A DNA stretch of 64,000 nt from Plutella xylostella (GCF_932276165.1 NC_063997.1:3110001-3174000); one strand, 5' to 3'; counted from the stretch's first letter, positions 22,681-34,310 are shown. Made by a program: numbers and translations. The notes: generated from the letters alone by a model not told the origin.

Positions 22681-22825
22681 AGGGTCTGTTTCACAATGTC
22701 TGGTTAGTGGCTACCTGACGGATAAAATACATGCTGTCACTCTCTGTTATTATTTTTTAGACAGTGACAGCATGTATTTTATCCGACAGGTAGCGACTAA
22801 CCAGACATTGTGGAACAGGGGCTTA
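22681..22825. mobile_element. Palindromic MITE (CACAATGTCTGGTTAGT ends)
   Basis: Two arms of about 60 bp read CACAATGTCTGGTTAGTGG, CTACCTG and GGATAAAATACATGCTGTCA and are inverted with few mismatches around a T-rich loop near 22745-22757. The whole 145 bp would fold into one hairpin. No coding capacity. Confidence 0.85.
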
Positions 22826-23223
22826 GCCTAAAATTAAACAGACTCACGTATTCCTAATACACGTTAGATATCACGTTTATGTACTTACGGAAGAAACTCT
22901 AGCTGCCTTTAAATATTTATCAAGCTCATTAAAAATGGACGAGCCGAGAGAAAATATGCGTTTACTTGAGACGAGTTATTTACTCGAAGATTTTGAATGA
23001 GAATCCGAACACGTAACGTCGGTACAGTACGACATAACCCGAAGGGGCTATTCCTTAGACAAGACATATAAGTATTAATATATAATTATTTTAGGTAAAC
23101 ATGTGAGTTTATAGATTTAGTTTGTAGGTACTTAGGTATATAATAACAAAATATAATTCTAATTATTTCTTTAGTACACTTGACCCCTCTTTGATCATAA
23201 ATTAAATATCCTTCCACCCTAAG

Positions 23224-23350
23224 GCTGTCTTGAAAAAATCGCTTTAAGCTATAAGGCCGCCATTTTGTATATATGTGTTATGTATTTAAGTTATATAAGT
23301 TTATTTTATGTGTGTGTACAAATAAAATATATTCTATCTATCTATTCTAT
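23224..23350 (+). mobile_element. LINE 3' UTR tail, decayed copy
   Basis: It matches the order of a 3' tail seen also at 39463, 56248 and 57082: GCTGTCTTGAAAAAATCGCT, AGCTATAAGGCCGCCATTTTG, then a TGTGTACAAATAAA polyadenylation-like end and a short TCTA repeat. It is a 5'-truncated non-LTR element reduced to its tail. Confidence 0.65.
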
Positions 23351-23824
23351 ATATATTGGCTATTCCCATGCAAAGGCTGAGTAGGTTGTTTAGGTGTGAT
23401 TCATCAAAATGTATAAATAAATAGTTTTACTGGACAAATACATCTATCATCACTTTAGTAAAATATAAAATACAAGCTAACGTGAACTAAATCTTTGCCC
23501 ATTTTACTTTAAATTTTTGTTAGTAGAAACTTTGTGCTCGTCCGCACTGTAGCCACTTGAAGAAGCAAACACGTTTAATATTTAAACAAGTTTTTAATGA
23601 AGACGTAAAGTCGACTACTTTGTATTTAGCTTCACTGTTTAATAAACTACCCTTCTACATTACACAGGCACGAGCAGATTCGACCCAAATTAAACTTCTA
23701 GGTACTCTAGTTATGAAACCTAGTTCGCATCAATAACATAAAGGGAAAACAGTATTATTTTGCGACTTTGTTGGTTTGTCGTCGACACGATAAAAAGAGG
23801 AAGAAGGGTAAACAGTTGTATTAG

Positions 23825-23950
23825 AGCGGTGGCAGCTCAGTCGAGCGCCCGCTTCTCAAACCAGAGATGCGAGTTCAAATCCCGACTCCGACATGTACCA
23901 AGGCATTCTGTGGAATTATGTACAATGTATACTGTCACTAACCACTAGGT
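23825..23950 (+). mobile_element. tRNA-derived SINE
   Basis: The head resembles a tRNA gene: an A-box-like CAGCTCAGTCGAGCG, then GAGATGCGAGTTCAAATCCCG as the B-box region. A GACATGTACCAA block follows, as in the SINE at 34501. It does not fold as a proper tRNA. Fragment of a SINE family with three recognisable members here. Confidence 0.75.
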
Positions 23951-24670
23951 ACATCATCAAGTACAAATACGCAATATTTCAGTGATGACATACGATACAT
24001 TATATTCGCCAGCCTAATTAGGCTGTCACTGTGTGGCCTGGGGGACACAGTGATAGCCGGTATGACAAAATAACGACAGAACCAATGATTATGTTCAAAG
24101 CCCACCCGACTCAAAATCATACACTTGCAAGCAATTAAAAAGTTCCAGTGATAAGCACCAAATTACTCCTGTACTGGATAAAAATTGCTTTACAAATTTT
24201 ACAATACAATACAGCTAATGTAGGACACAAACATTATTATGTAGATCGAAAGGAAAAAACAGTTTTTTTTCAGAGTACCAATGTTTGCGTTTGAAAAATA
24301 TGCGTTCAATCAGTTATCGGAGGTATTATATTTGAACAATCTTATCACTATTCTTGAAATTAAGTTACTACCCTACTTACATATTAAACGCAGCTTCTGA
24401 TATTATGCTCTACCTTTACTTATACCTAGCTAATACTAGCTAGGAATTAAGATTAGTTAGTACGTATTGTTACCGTGTCTATTTATCTTCATACTACTTG
24501 TCTAGTGGCCTTTGTTGTGCTGAGACATATGACAGTGCAGTATGAAAGGAGATAAGGAGGAAAAGTAAAACAAAGAGCAACCCATTTATAATGAAAGTGT
24601 GGCTTGTATTAGAAAGTGTGGACTAACATAACCTAAGCAACGTTAAAAACCCCCCGACTTTTAAAACTAG

Positions 24671-24818
24671 GTGCCAATTTCTCCATTCTCGGTTAGAGCA
24701 TAACCAGGGAGTAGTGGTTGAGTTTTGACACATCTGTCAAGAATTTTATATGTAGATGACGTATGTTGATGAACCAATTCTTGGTCGGTTAGATAACCGA
24801 CTATGGAGAAATTGGCAC
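24671..24818. mobile_element. MITE with GTGCCAATTTCTCCAT ends, copy 1
   Basis: Ends GTGCCAATTTCTCCATTCTC and, inverted, GTGCCAATTTCTCCATAGTC. The interior includes AACCAGGGAGTAGTGG and TGACACATCTGTCA blocks. A second copy in opposite orientation lies at 29327-29474. No coding capacity. Confidence 0.85.
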
Positions 24819-25299
24819 TAAAAGTCGCAAAACACTCGGGGTAACATTACCCATGACCCAAAAAATAAAACGGATCTAAAATCAATTTAGCCGTTTGGAA
24901 GCTATGGTACCACAGAAAAACACAATAAACAGACATACGTACATAATAGTCGACAAATTTACACTATTCCTGCTTTTACATACACCTATCTAGTTATGCA
25001 ATTTACTTAGTTATGTTTATTAGATGAAAGATAACTTTGCCCAAGTTATTAATGTTATAATTGTAATTTTATTACCAAAACATCTGCTGAAATTTCAGTA
25101 ACAAAAACAAAGTATTGTTTTCAAGTGCTCACACACTCACCACATGTGCTGATTAATTCCGGTACGTGATCATGTTGCCAATTTAACATTATATTATACA
25201 TATTTTATAGCCTAGCAAACAGGCACCACTTCTATCCCACTAACGTAAAAACTATAAGTTACAGATCACCAAGGTTTTTTAGTTTTGTAGTGCATAATG

Positions 25300-25460
25300 T
25301 ATATTTATTTATTTATTTATATTTAACACTTTAATGTACACATATAAGCAAAACAATATAAAGAAGATACAACATTTTAAAAACACATAGGACGTATACA
25401 ATGTCGGGCTCATTGCCAAAAAGCAATTTCTTCCAGCCAACCTACGACTTGGTGAAAGAG
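25300..25460 (-). mobile_element. LINE 3' UTR tail, minus orientation
   Basis: Read on the minus strand it contains GTAGGTTGGCTGGAAGAAAT, TGCTTTTTGGCAATGAGCCC and ends in ATATAAATAAATAAATA, the same tail as the plus-strand copy at 57082-57214. It is a 5'-truncated insertion reduced to the 3' UTR. Confidence 0.75.
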
Positions 25461-25744
25461 AAGATGGAAAGTTAAATCTTTTAACTAATTTAAAGTTGGT
25501 ACAAATTTACTTTCTTTAGAATCGCTAGGTCCCATTTATTTTTTATATTACAACTCTATCTACCTACCTACATGTGTAACAACTCTCGTATGGTCGACGT
25601 CATAGATTTCATCGTTAAGTTTTAGTTTTTTCCCAAAAAAGCCGTTGAAAACCTCAATCAATTGGCAGAGCTAATCCAGCGGGAGCACGGAGACAAAGCT
25701 TGTTGATAAATGATGATCCCCTAAGGGTTACTCTTGCTTGACAA

Positions 25745-25862
25745 ACATGAACTCACGAGAGCTGTGACGCAACTGATACGTTTCACTACGAGATAAAGTC
25801 GTCGTTAGCGCAGTTGAGCTCGGAAATTTAGTTTTTCGTGAACTAGAGTGACCTCCTGGTCC
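25745..25862. repeat. GTCACTCT-family repeat
   Basis: Contains CGAGAGCTGTGACGCAACTG, TACGAGATAAAGTCGTCG and ends TAGAGTGACC, the same order of blocks as the copies near 20735, 29285, 40150 and 50109. The family appears to have ends of the GGTCACTCT type. Just downstream, GGCGGCTG and CAGCCGCC (25879-25902) form a small GC-rich hairpin. Confidence 0.65.
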
Positions 25863-27954
25863 CCGGAGTGGCCGGGACAGGCGGCGGCTGATACCGCAGC
25901 CGCCACAATATTTACATACTACGGGATTCCCGGACCAACAAGGATGTTGTTAGGGTTTGGAGAAGGTAGAGACAGATACATAAAATACTATGTACGTACC
26001 TTACATACTCTACTCTCTCTATTACCTGGTCCGTGTGATATTATAAATTTAAAGCGTGCCAATAGTGAGTATAGATACATGCATGGTGTACAAATAATTA
26101 TTTTGGTGGAAGAATGCTTTGTAAACAAATACCCAAATTATATAATGAATTATCGGTAAGTATAAAATGAGAAAAAATTATCTTTATTTAAAACATTATT
26201 AATAAATATTTACTTAAAACTTATTATGATACTTAAAACTTATTATGATTGAGAGTGGTGCCTTCCTTGCACTGCTCACTTGACACAGTCAATATATTGT
26301 TTATTTTGTTAATTTTTAAATAATAGCTTAATTAAAATGTCACCGTTTACCCACAGTCAAACCAAAAATATTGGTTTTGTGGGAATTCTTCTGTACCCTA
26401 TGTATCACTGCAATGATTATAAATAAATAAATAAATAATAATGACATGCTCCCGTTTTTACGGGAAACACTTTCCTCAGACAGGAAACCAACATAAATGC
26501 ACATTATTTTTCAATCATACACTTTAATTTAATTTAATTATTAAAATTTAACCCATTTAAAAAAAACTATGTTCGTTAAGTAAACCTATATTTTCATTGT
26601 CTGTTTGGTATCCATACCTAATCTATTTCTGAGAGTGGTTTTGTAAGAAATATAGAAATAGGCAATAGGATGACTACTCCATAACGTCCAAAATTTATCA
26701 CAACTCTATGTGTTGTAGCAACAAGACGCCGGGCGGTTCATTTACATAAGCTCTGGATCGTCAAATTGAATCAGGATCTTATTCCTGTTTCGTAACGTTT
26801 GATTAGGATCATCGCCTCTTCATCAGCCAACAGACGGCCTTCGCTGGACATTGCCCGGCCGCAATTGAGTAAATCTACCTAAGAATCAACTTGAGTGGTG
26901 CTCAATTCAGCTGTATGTCATATAACGTATGTTTATCAGACCGTCTAGTGCGGGTTTTGCTATTTATGAAAATGAAAAAAGTTTACGTTTCTCCTGTCAT
27001 ACTGCATACATTATGTGTCAAAAGTTTCATGATAGTTTCCATTAGAGGCGTCACTTATTATGTGAGAAAACCTAAACTTTTATAGTTTTCGACAAACTAT
27101 CAAAACTGTACTTGTACTAGATCCCCTGTTGTAAAAATCGTAGATACACTAGCTTGCAATGAAAAAGTTCCAGCAGCCTTAATAGTTTCTGTGTTCAAGC
27201 TTCGTTGTGATTGCAGTAAATTTTCATTAGGCATTTCTGGTATGGCTTTTTTTAAGAGCACCTACCACACTAATGCCTATGGTCTAAGGTTGGACTTATT
27301 CTATTGAATCATTGAATCATATTATCTTTATATTATATTTTATCTTATCTAATGTACCCTTTAATTACTTAAAATTCGGCCTCGTTCCAATATCTATATA
27401 AGTTTACGATCAGTTTACATTATTAGTTATAATAACAAACCCAGTAGCTAGAAATCCAGTGAGTTGTAATTTAATTGTGTGAAAGTTATTTGAAAACCGC
27501 CCAATCAGATAACTCAATCCGGGGCAAAGCCGCACCGAGTGGGTACTACAGTTATCTCATTTCAGGTGTATGTAACTATAAAGTCATGACATATAACATA
27601 TCGATAATATTTAATATAATATATTCATATACTATAATACGGTCTTTAAAAGTTAGTTCTGATCCACTTTCGTTTTCAGGACTTTATATAGTTGGACTAC
27701 AGTCAATTACACAAACGAAAATGTTGCATTACCCTGTATTAATCTGAATGAAAGTACACCGATAAAAATATAATTATTATAGAAGCTGAAGGGAGGCCAA
27801 AAGTACAGTTGAAGATAGACAGAAGTGGCGGACGTTAGTGGAGACCCTCAGCAAATCTAGGGTGGCATAGCCAACCACAACACACTGGTATAATTCAAAG
27901 GTATAAATATAAACCTACTTATCCGGCAAGTTTAGTGCATTGTACTCATTCAAC
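25863..27954. other. Noncoding stretch with a LINE scrap
   Basis: AT-rich. Near 26815-26865 a minus-strand scrap of the RTE-like LINE tail (CATCAGCCAACAGACGGCC, GCTGGACATTG) is visible. No gene recognised. Confidence 0.5.
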
Positions 27955-28050
27955 GGCGATACGGCTCGCGACCTATCACGTGTGTTGGTACCAATGTACA
28001 TCGAAAAAGCGGGTGCTCTGACAACCCCTTCGGGGATTACAGTCGTGAGC
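27955..28050 (+). repeat. Interspersed repeat, copy 2 (ends GGATTACAGTCGTGAG)
   Basis: Same family and orientation as 455-556: GGCGATACGG, ACCTATCACGTG, CCCCTTCGGGGATTACAGTC. Here the CCCCTTCGGGG block forms a small palindrome. Confidence 0.65.
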
Positions 28051-28337
28051 ATATGTACCTAATTATGTGTATGTATAAATATAAAGGAATATTTCATAAT
28101 AACTCCTATATAATAATGTAAGTATCAGCGACTGCTATCACTGCACTGTTCATTGCAAGCCACAAACAGAAGTTGGCTGTAGTTTACATGAGTGCGAGCT
28201 ACAGTGGTGAGACAAGCGAACCCGGGATTATCTTGTGACTAGTGCGTCGTTATAACTAGTGCGAGATATTTGAAACTAGCTTAAATTGCCTTTACCTTAA
28301 TCTAGGTATTATACAGAGTGCTTATAGATAGCATCAG

Positions 28338-28460
28338 GTAATCGTCCACTGCTGGACATAGCGGTTTTCTGCAATCTTCCTCATCCAGCCACTACCGAAT
28401 AAGTACATAATGTAAGGTATTAATTGCTCGTTCGTGGTCTCCACTAGTGACCACAAATTT
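28338..28460 (-). mobile_element. RTE-like LINE tail, decayed fragment
   Basis: On the plus strand it reads ATCGTCCACTGCTGGACATA, then CAATCTTCCTCATCCAGCCA and TCGTGGTCTCCACTAG, the inverse complement of the LINE C-terminal region also seen at 2882-3146. Internal deletions have removed part of it. Confidence 0.65.
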
Positions 28461-28480
28461 TACTGACTAATGATAAATTA

Positions 28481-28713
28481 CACTCACGGGCAATGAAAAC
28501 GTTCCACTGAGAAAAACACCAAATAACTCCTAAACGGAAAAGGCTTGCTTAATGACGCCTTCTACAACATTTATGTACATTTTACAGAAAATCAGGGGTA
28601 TTACCAACTAAAAAAATATCATTTTGTTATATTTTTAAATTAAATGTTAGAAAAAATTGGGGTTGTTTGATGTCGGCATTTTGAGAGTGGAACTTTTTCA
28701 TTGTCCGTGAGTG
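28481..28713. mobile_element. Tc1/mariner-like MITE (CACTCACGGGCAATGAAAA ends)
   Basis: Terminal inverted repeats CACTCACGGGCAATGAAAAC / CACTCACGGACAATGAAAAA continue into GTTCCACT. TA flanks both ends, consistent with a TA target. Older partial copies occur near 16715, 24125, 27158, 45780 and 48850. No coding capacity. Confidence 0.85.
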
Positions 28714-28904
28714 TATTAATAAATTTAATACAGCTCCATCTATTATTCTGAAAATAAATTAAATTCTTCCACTTTCAATCTCTTTGCACTGAGGGTGGAC
28801 ATGAAAATACCTACCTTATTTACCAATCTCCTCGATGATGGTACTTAATAATAAAGCGTTAATTGTAAAACAAAATAGTACCTACTTATATTATAAAAAA
28901 TTGG

Positions 28905-28985
28905 CCGAAGGAGGCACAGGATCGGGACCGGTGGTCAATTTATAAGGAGGCCTTTGCCCAGCAGTGGGACACCAACCAGGCTACA
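28905..28985 (+). mobile_element. LINE 3' tail fragment
   Basis: It contains GGAGGCCTTTGCCCAGCAGT, GGGACACCAACCAGGC and then an A-rich end. This is the terminal part of a non-LTR element whose protein ends in a GLCPAVG-like motif. About 80 bp remains. Confidence 0.6.
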
Positions 28986-29284
28986 TAAAAAAAAATATAT
29001 ATATAAAAAATATATAAACTTAGCACAAATATTTTTCACCGACACGCTACGAACTACGAACAAGAATTTACTTACATAGTGTCATTATTTAACCCTACGT
29101 AGGTATATTTACCCTTTTCTCGAGAATTCCCGTGAACCTTGATCTTTGCGACATCCTGTTTAATTATCGCGGCTCGGGAAGTCACAGATCCGCCTGAATG
29201 ACGCCATTCAGGACATCCTGTAAACGACCCCCTATTTTCGTACTATGTATTACGTAAGTAGGTACTGGAGGGTAAGTCTATACT

Positions 29285-29565
29285 GAAAACGAACGGACGA
29301 GAGCTGTCGTGCAATCGGCACGTTTAGTGCCAATTTCTCCATAGTCGGTTATCTAACCGACAGGGATTGATTTATAAATTAAACGTCATCTCCATATAAA
29401 ATTCATGACAGATGTGTCAAAAGTCATCCACTACTCCCTGGTTATGCTCTAATCGACTTTGGAGAAATTGGCACTTAATATACGAGATAGGTAGTATCGT
29501 GGCCCGCGTAGTAAGGCTCCGAAACTTAGTGTTTCGTTATAGTATAGAGTGACCCCTGCAGGTAT
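29285..29565. repeat. GTCACTCT-family repeat carrying a nested MITE
   Basis: The family blocks ACGGACGAGAGCTGTCGTGC, AATCGGCACGTTTA and ATACGAGATAGGTAG, TATAGAGTGACCC are present but separated by the MITE at 29327-29474. Removing the MITE and one TTA brings the two halves into the order seen in other copies. Confidence 0.75.
29327..29474. mobile_element. MITE with GTGCCAATTTCTCCAT ends and TTA target duplication
   Basis: The ends GTGCCAATTTCTCCATAGTC and, inverted, GTGCCAATTTCTCCAAAGTC are flanked by TTA on both sides (29324-29326 and 29475-29477). A 3-bp TTA duplication is typical of PIF/Harbinger-type elements. It lies inside a GTCACTCT-family repeat, so it is the younger of the two. Confidence 0.85.
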
Positions 29566-30491
29566 AGTTATATTAAAGGTACATATTATGTCTGAGCGTA
29601 CCCTAAATTCCAGTTATTGTTGATTGTAATATTGAAACCGTTTCATCGAGTCAAAATGATTGACTATTGTGTATTGCAAAAAAAACTTTATAAATAAAAA
29701 TAACTTGGAGTTGGAATGCAGAGGCTAGAGTTTCACTTGTCGAAGCTCATGTATTACGCATGGCACCCCCTTGAACCCCTGAAAAAGTTACAAATAATGA
29801 TAAATTGTTAGTCGCTAAGTAAGTACATTCCGCTATCTTTTCATCCACACGAAAATCTTGAATGTATCTCACAATGCAGCCTTTTTGTGAACAATTGTCA
29901 AGTTCTTTTAATATTTTTCAAGAAACTGCAAAGATCGTGTCTCTTAGCAGTTTGCTGAGCTTGTTATCTTATTGACCGCAAGTTCACAAACTCGACATGC
30001 GCTTATCTCAGTAGTTTTTCTTGGGAGAAAATCGGTTTTATTCTCTTTCATTTCGAAAAGTATTCTAGTGACAAGGTTATTGTTCACAATGGACAGAGTT
30101 GTTGTTTGATTTTATTTCTTACAGAATTATGTTACGACTATGTAGGTAAATAATTTAATTTTAAATTTTTGGAAAAATATTTTACTGTTTGATGATTCTT
30201 CGTATGGAAGAATGGAAGTCCAATACTCTATCGGCTTCCAGAAATTCCATGGACAAATAGGGGCCAGCGTCCATATTTTTGTTACACAAACGTAATTAAT
30301 ACTAACTACATAATAAAAACGAGAAGACTTGTTTATCTGATGTCGCTATTCTTGCCTTACCAATTATCTAGCCGTGGCTTATAGCTGTGGTAAATTTTAA
30401 GTTCTTCAGCCCCTAATTCGAGGTGAATCCCACAGGTAACAGCTAGTACTGCGGTTGCACCAGAGTTGCAAGTACACCAGATCTTCCTAAA
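29566..30491. other. Noncoding stretch upstream of the LINE
   Basis: No gene recognised. If the LINE had a first reading frame or a 5' UTR it should lie here, but no gag-like or zinc-knuckle frame is visible. Confidence 0.5.
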
Positions 30492-33422
30492 TTGACTAAT
30501 ATAGAACCTGAAACATATGAAGACGCTCAAAAAAAAATAAGTTATTTCGATAAGGGCATAAATGTATTATTTCAAAATATGCAGAGTATAGGTAACAAAT
30601 TAGATATTCTAGATGCTTTCTTATTAGACTCACCATATCATATTGTTTCTCTATCAGAACTCTGGTATAATCAAGAGTACATAAACACACTCCAACTATC
30701 AGGATACACTGTAGCATCAAGTTTTTGCCGAAAAGAACGCGAAGGAGGAGGAGTATGCGTAATTGTTAAAGATAATTTAGAATTTATACAGAGAAATGAT
30801 CTTGTTAAAATGTCAGTAGAGTTTATTATAGAAATTAGTGCAATAGAGATACCAGAACTGAATTTAATTTTAGTAAGTTTATATAGAGCAGACCGTCATA
30901 TTAATGTATTTTATGAACAATTAACTAAATTATTGAATACGATCATACGTAAAGACAAATACAAAAACATAATTATTGGAGGCGACTTTAACATAGATGT
31001 TTTAGAAAAAAACAAACAATCAAGAGACTTTCTAAATTTCATGAAAAGCTTCAACCTTAAACAACTAATTACACAACCAACTCGAGTTACAAGCACAACA
31101 TCAACGTGTATAGACCTAATATTCACCAACTATGAGGAAAACATATCTGGAGTAATCGACTATGGTTTTTCAGACCATAAGGCAACAAATATTAAAATAT
31201 GTAAAGACCAACTTCCACACTTTATAAATAAACCAAAAATAATTTACAGAAGACTTTTTTCAGATAAAAATATTTCATGTTTTGAAAATAAATTAAAAGA
31301 ACTTCAATGGGACGAAGTTATTAATACATCTAAATCTACAAACGAAAACTACAACTCTTTCAACAATACAATACAAGAAATACTAAATATTACCATACCT
31401 ATACAAAGGGTTAAAATAAAAACAAAAAAACAAAAAACCTGGTTAACTACTGGACTTAAAAAATCATGTGCACACAAAAGAGCACTAAAAATTATTTTAA
31501 ATGAAACCAATAATCCCATTATTAGGAAATATTACAACTCTTATTCCAAAATATTAAAGAAAACAGTAAAAAAATCGAAACGACTAGAATATATAAAACA
31601 AATGAATAAATCCGATAACAAAACTAAAACGATGTGGAAGATAATAAATGAAAAAAGCAAAAGAAAAACTAGGAAGGATATAAAAAATTTGAAAATTAGA
31701 ATACACAACCAATTAAACGAATGTCCCGAAACAATTGCAAATACCTTTAATGAATTCTTCGCAACTATTGGTAAACCTAATGACGGCGAACCCGAGGCTC
31801 GCGGCCGGCCAGTAGTAGAGCCTACTACTCAAACTATGTTTCTTCAACCGGTAACTATGGATGAAATATATAAAATTATAAAAGATCTTAAAAATAAACA
31901 CAGCTATGGCCTAGACGATATTCCTCCAGTACTTCTAAAAAAATGCGCAAAACAACTTATATATCCACTATTTGTTCTAATAAATCAAAGCTTCGAATCA
32001 GGCGAATTTCCTGATTTATTGAAAATATCACTAGTAAAACCCGTACACAAAAAAGAAGACCAAACTATACTTAACCATTACAGACCCATAGCTATGTTAC
32101 CTACCTTTTCAAAAGTTTATGAAAAAGCCATGTCAAATAGACTCTATCAATTTATAGAAAAATACCAAATCTTAGATGATTGCCAAAATGGCTTCAGACA
32201 ATGTAGATCTACCACACTTGCAGTTTATAAATATATACAAAAAGCACTAACATACATAAACGATAAAAAATATGCTCTTGGAATACTACTGGACATGACA
32301 AAAGCATACGATAGAGTTTCATACAAAATCCTTATGGAAAAACTCTATGACTCAGGTATTCGCGGCCCAACATATAAATGGTTTCAATCATATTTAGAAA
32401 ACAGGAAACAAATTGTACAAATAGAATATTTCAACAAAACTACAAACGAAATTAAAGTAATAAAATCTCAGGAGATACAGCTTACAGGTTCCATTCCACA
32501 AGGCAGCGTACTTGGTTGCGTATTGTTCCTCATTTACATCAACGATCTTCCCAAATGTTTAAATAGTCAGTCAGCAACATCTGTCCTATTCGCCGATGAT
32601 GTATCTATCCTTATTGAATGTGATGAAAATGATCATCACGAAAACAAATTAAAAGCTTGTTTCGAGACAGTGGAGCATTGGTTAGAGGACCACAATTTAA
32701 ACGTAAATTATAATAAAACTAAAATTATCCAATTTCGATCACACCAGAAACACCCATTAGATATTAAACTCCAAATAAAAAATAGTAACATACAAGAAAC
32801 AAATACATTTTGCTTACTCGGAATAAATATTGACACTCACCTAAACTGGAAAAACCACATCGAAAAAGTAAAATCTAAATTATCACAGTTTCTTTATGCT
32901 TTTTATGTAATAGAACGTACAACAGACACCCCTACGGCACTGTCGGCGTACTATGCGTACGCATACTCCTGCCTTAGATATGGAATCATGCTTTGGGGAA
33001 ACAGCGTAGACGCAGACCAAGTTTTTATCATGCAGAAAAAAATTATCCGAATACTAGCACACATAAAAAACCAGGAAAGCTGCAAACCATACTTCATAAA
33101 AATGAAAATTCTCACACTTCCTTGTCTATATATATATGATATTAGTATTTTTGTATTTAAGAACAAAGAAAAATTTCTCCAAACTAAAGACACACACAGC
33201 ATAAACACCAGAAATAAAAATAAACTTTACCTTCCACCATCTAGAATAAAGATGTTAAATGAAAGTCCACATTACATGGCAGTAAAAATATTTAATAATC
33301 TACCTACAAATATAACATCAAAAACGAATATAAAAGTCTTTTGCAAAAGTCTCAAACATTACTTATTGGATAAGTGCTTTTGGGTGAATTTCCCGCGGCC
33401 AAAAATTGCGTGGCATCAATGA
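30492..33422 (+). CDS. LINE (non-LTR) endonuclease-reverse transcriptase, 976 aa, intact
   Basis: This protein would nick target DNA and copy its RNA into the chromosome. The N-terminal apurinic-like endonuclease has FQNMQS (N29), SELW (E56), GGDFN (D165, N167) and the catalytic SDH (227-229). A basic lysine-rich linker spans about 305-400. The reverse transcriptase has the LLDMTKAYDRV block (D601), GSIPQGSVLG (667-676) and the catalytic FADD (700-703). The C-terminal ~200 residues include the usual LINE end domain (FNNLPT). No internal stop or frameshift. Codon use is strongly A/T-rich. The frame most resembles jockey/CR1-clade elements, but the clade needs a tree. No first reading frame is seen upstream, so the copy is 5'-truncated or the family has one frame. 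The methionine at 30492 is simply the first in frame, lying shortly before the endonuclease fold. Confidence 0.92.
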   Translation: MTNIEPETYEDAQKKISYFDKGINVLFQNMQSIGNKLDILDAFLLDSPYHIVSLSELWYNQEYINTLQLSGYTVASSFCRKEREGGGVCVIVKDNLEFIQRNDLVKMSVEFIIEISAIEIPELNLILVSLYRADRHINVFYEQLTKLLNTIIRKDKYKNIIIGGDFNIDVLEKNKQSRDFLNFMKSFNLKQLITQPTRVTSTTSTCIDLIFTNYEENISGVIDYGFSDHKATNIKICKDQLPHFINKPKIIYRRLFSDKNISCFENKLKELQWDEVINTSKSTNENYNSFNNTIQEILNITIPIQRVKIKTKKQKTWLTTGLKKSCAHKRALKIILNETNNPIIRKYYNSYSKILKKTVKKSKRLEYIKQMNKSDNKTKTMWKIINEKSKRKTRKDIKNLKIRIHNQLNECPETIANTFNEFFATIGKPNDGEPEARGRPVVEPTTQTMFLQPVTMDEIYKIIKDLKNKHSYGLDDIPPVLLKKCAKQLIYPLFVLINQSFESGEFPDLLKISLVKPVHKKEDQTILNHYRPIAMLPTFSKVYEKAMSNRLYQFIEKYQILDDCQNGFRQCRSTTLAVYKYIQKALTYINDKKYALGILLDMTKAYDRVSYKILMEKLYDSGIRGPTYKWFQSYLENRKQIVQIEYFNKTTNEIKVIKSQEIQLTGSIPQGSVLGCVLFLIYINDLPKCLNSQSATSVLFADDVSILIECDENDHHENKLKACFETVEHWLEDHNLNVNYNKTKIIQFRSHQKHPLDIKLQIKNSNIQETNTFCLLGINIDTHLNWKNHIEKVKSKLSQFLYAFYVIERTTDTPTALSAYYAYAYSCLRYGIMLWGNSVDADQVFIMQKKIIRILAHIKNQESCKPYFIKMKILTLPCLYIYDISIFVFKNKEKFLQTKDTHSINTRNKNKLYLPPSRIKMLNESPHYMAVKIFNNLPTNITSKTNIKVFCKSLKHYLLDKCFWVNFPRPKIAWHQ

Positions 33423-34310
33423 AATCGGTACTAAAGAACCAAGTTATAATTTTCTAATATTTTTTTCCGGTTAAGTGAAATAGTTATCTATGTGTAGCAC
33501 TAAATATTTTATAAATAGGATTAATGGATATTTTTAAAAAAAATATTAAACCCCCAAATCTTTCATTGCCGTGTCTGTCCCCACGTTACCACGTTTTGTA
33601 TTATTCTTCATTGATGAAAAAATATTGAGTATTGATAGTTAAACTTAGTTTCATTTGATACATTAATAGTTAAAGTATTGTCACGGAATACATTTATTGA
33701 AATATATAAAGAATATAACGAACGGTAAGTGAAAATTCATGTGTCCCAAAACTTCTGTTCATTGCCGTGCCCTAAACGTGATCAAGGCTATTGTTTTACC
33801 TATGAACTTGGGTGCCCCCCTCAGTGCGCTTATCGTTTCTTACAAGTGTCGCCTAACTGCTCGACGTGGAAGGAGGTACATCGGTGCCCGCGTTTTTGCG
33901 CTATAGTGAAAATCAGTAAAAATTTTGGGGACTGGACATTTTTTCTTTCATTGCCGTGGATAGATATAACTTCTATAAAATTAAGTTTGTCTTCTAGAGT
34001 AAGCATTCAAAAGAAAGCTTTTTGAAAATATTTACCTTATAAAGTGTTTATTTCTTAGAATAGTTAATACTTTTTTAGTTATTTATATTTAATGCCTTGA
34101 TTTTCATCGCCATGCTTTCATTTTCGTGGCTTCCGTGGCCAATATTTGCTATGGCAATGAAAAAAAAGCCACGGCAATGAAAAAAATTTCATTGCCATGT
34201 CTTGTAAAATAATTTGTATTCATTGCCGTGGTTATGTTATTCATTTCCGTGGCCAGGTTATTCATTTCCGTGACTTATGTTTTCATCGCCGTGGTATGTA
34301 TGATTAGGCA
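33423..34310 (+). other. Probable LINE 3' UTR rich in a CATTGCCGTGG motif
   Basis: No coding sequence. The motif TTTCATTGCCGTGG and close variants recur at 33561, 33758, 33946, 34101, 34116, 34187 and from 34218 as a regular array. Inverted copies lie at 34151 and 34169. The last codons of the LINE already contain a related inverted stretch (GCGTGGCATCAATGAAA). I infer that this is the LINE's 3' UTR. No poly-A end or target duplication was found to prove it. Confidence 0.5.
34218..34301 (+). repeat. 21-bp tandem repeat array, four units
   Basis: Units start at 34218, 34239, 34260 and 34281, exactly 21 bp apart. Each has a 14-bp core of the form TTTCATTGCCGTGG and a 7-bp variable spacer. The final unit carries the variant TTTCATCGCCGTGG. 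The same core and period recur at 36867-36971. Confidence 0.9.

Noticed and set aside
33729..34025. A 98-codon frame rich in cysteine and proline
   Set aside because: It lies in the presumed LINE 3' UTR and spans copies of the CATTGCCGTGG motif. No domain is recognisable.
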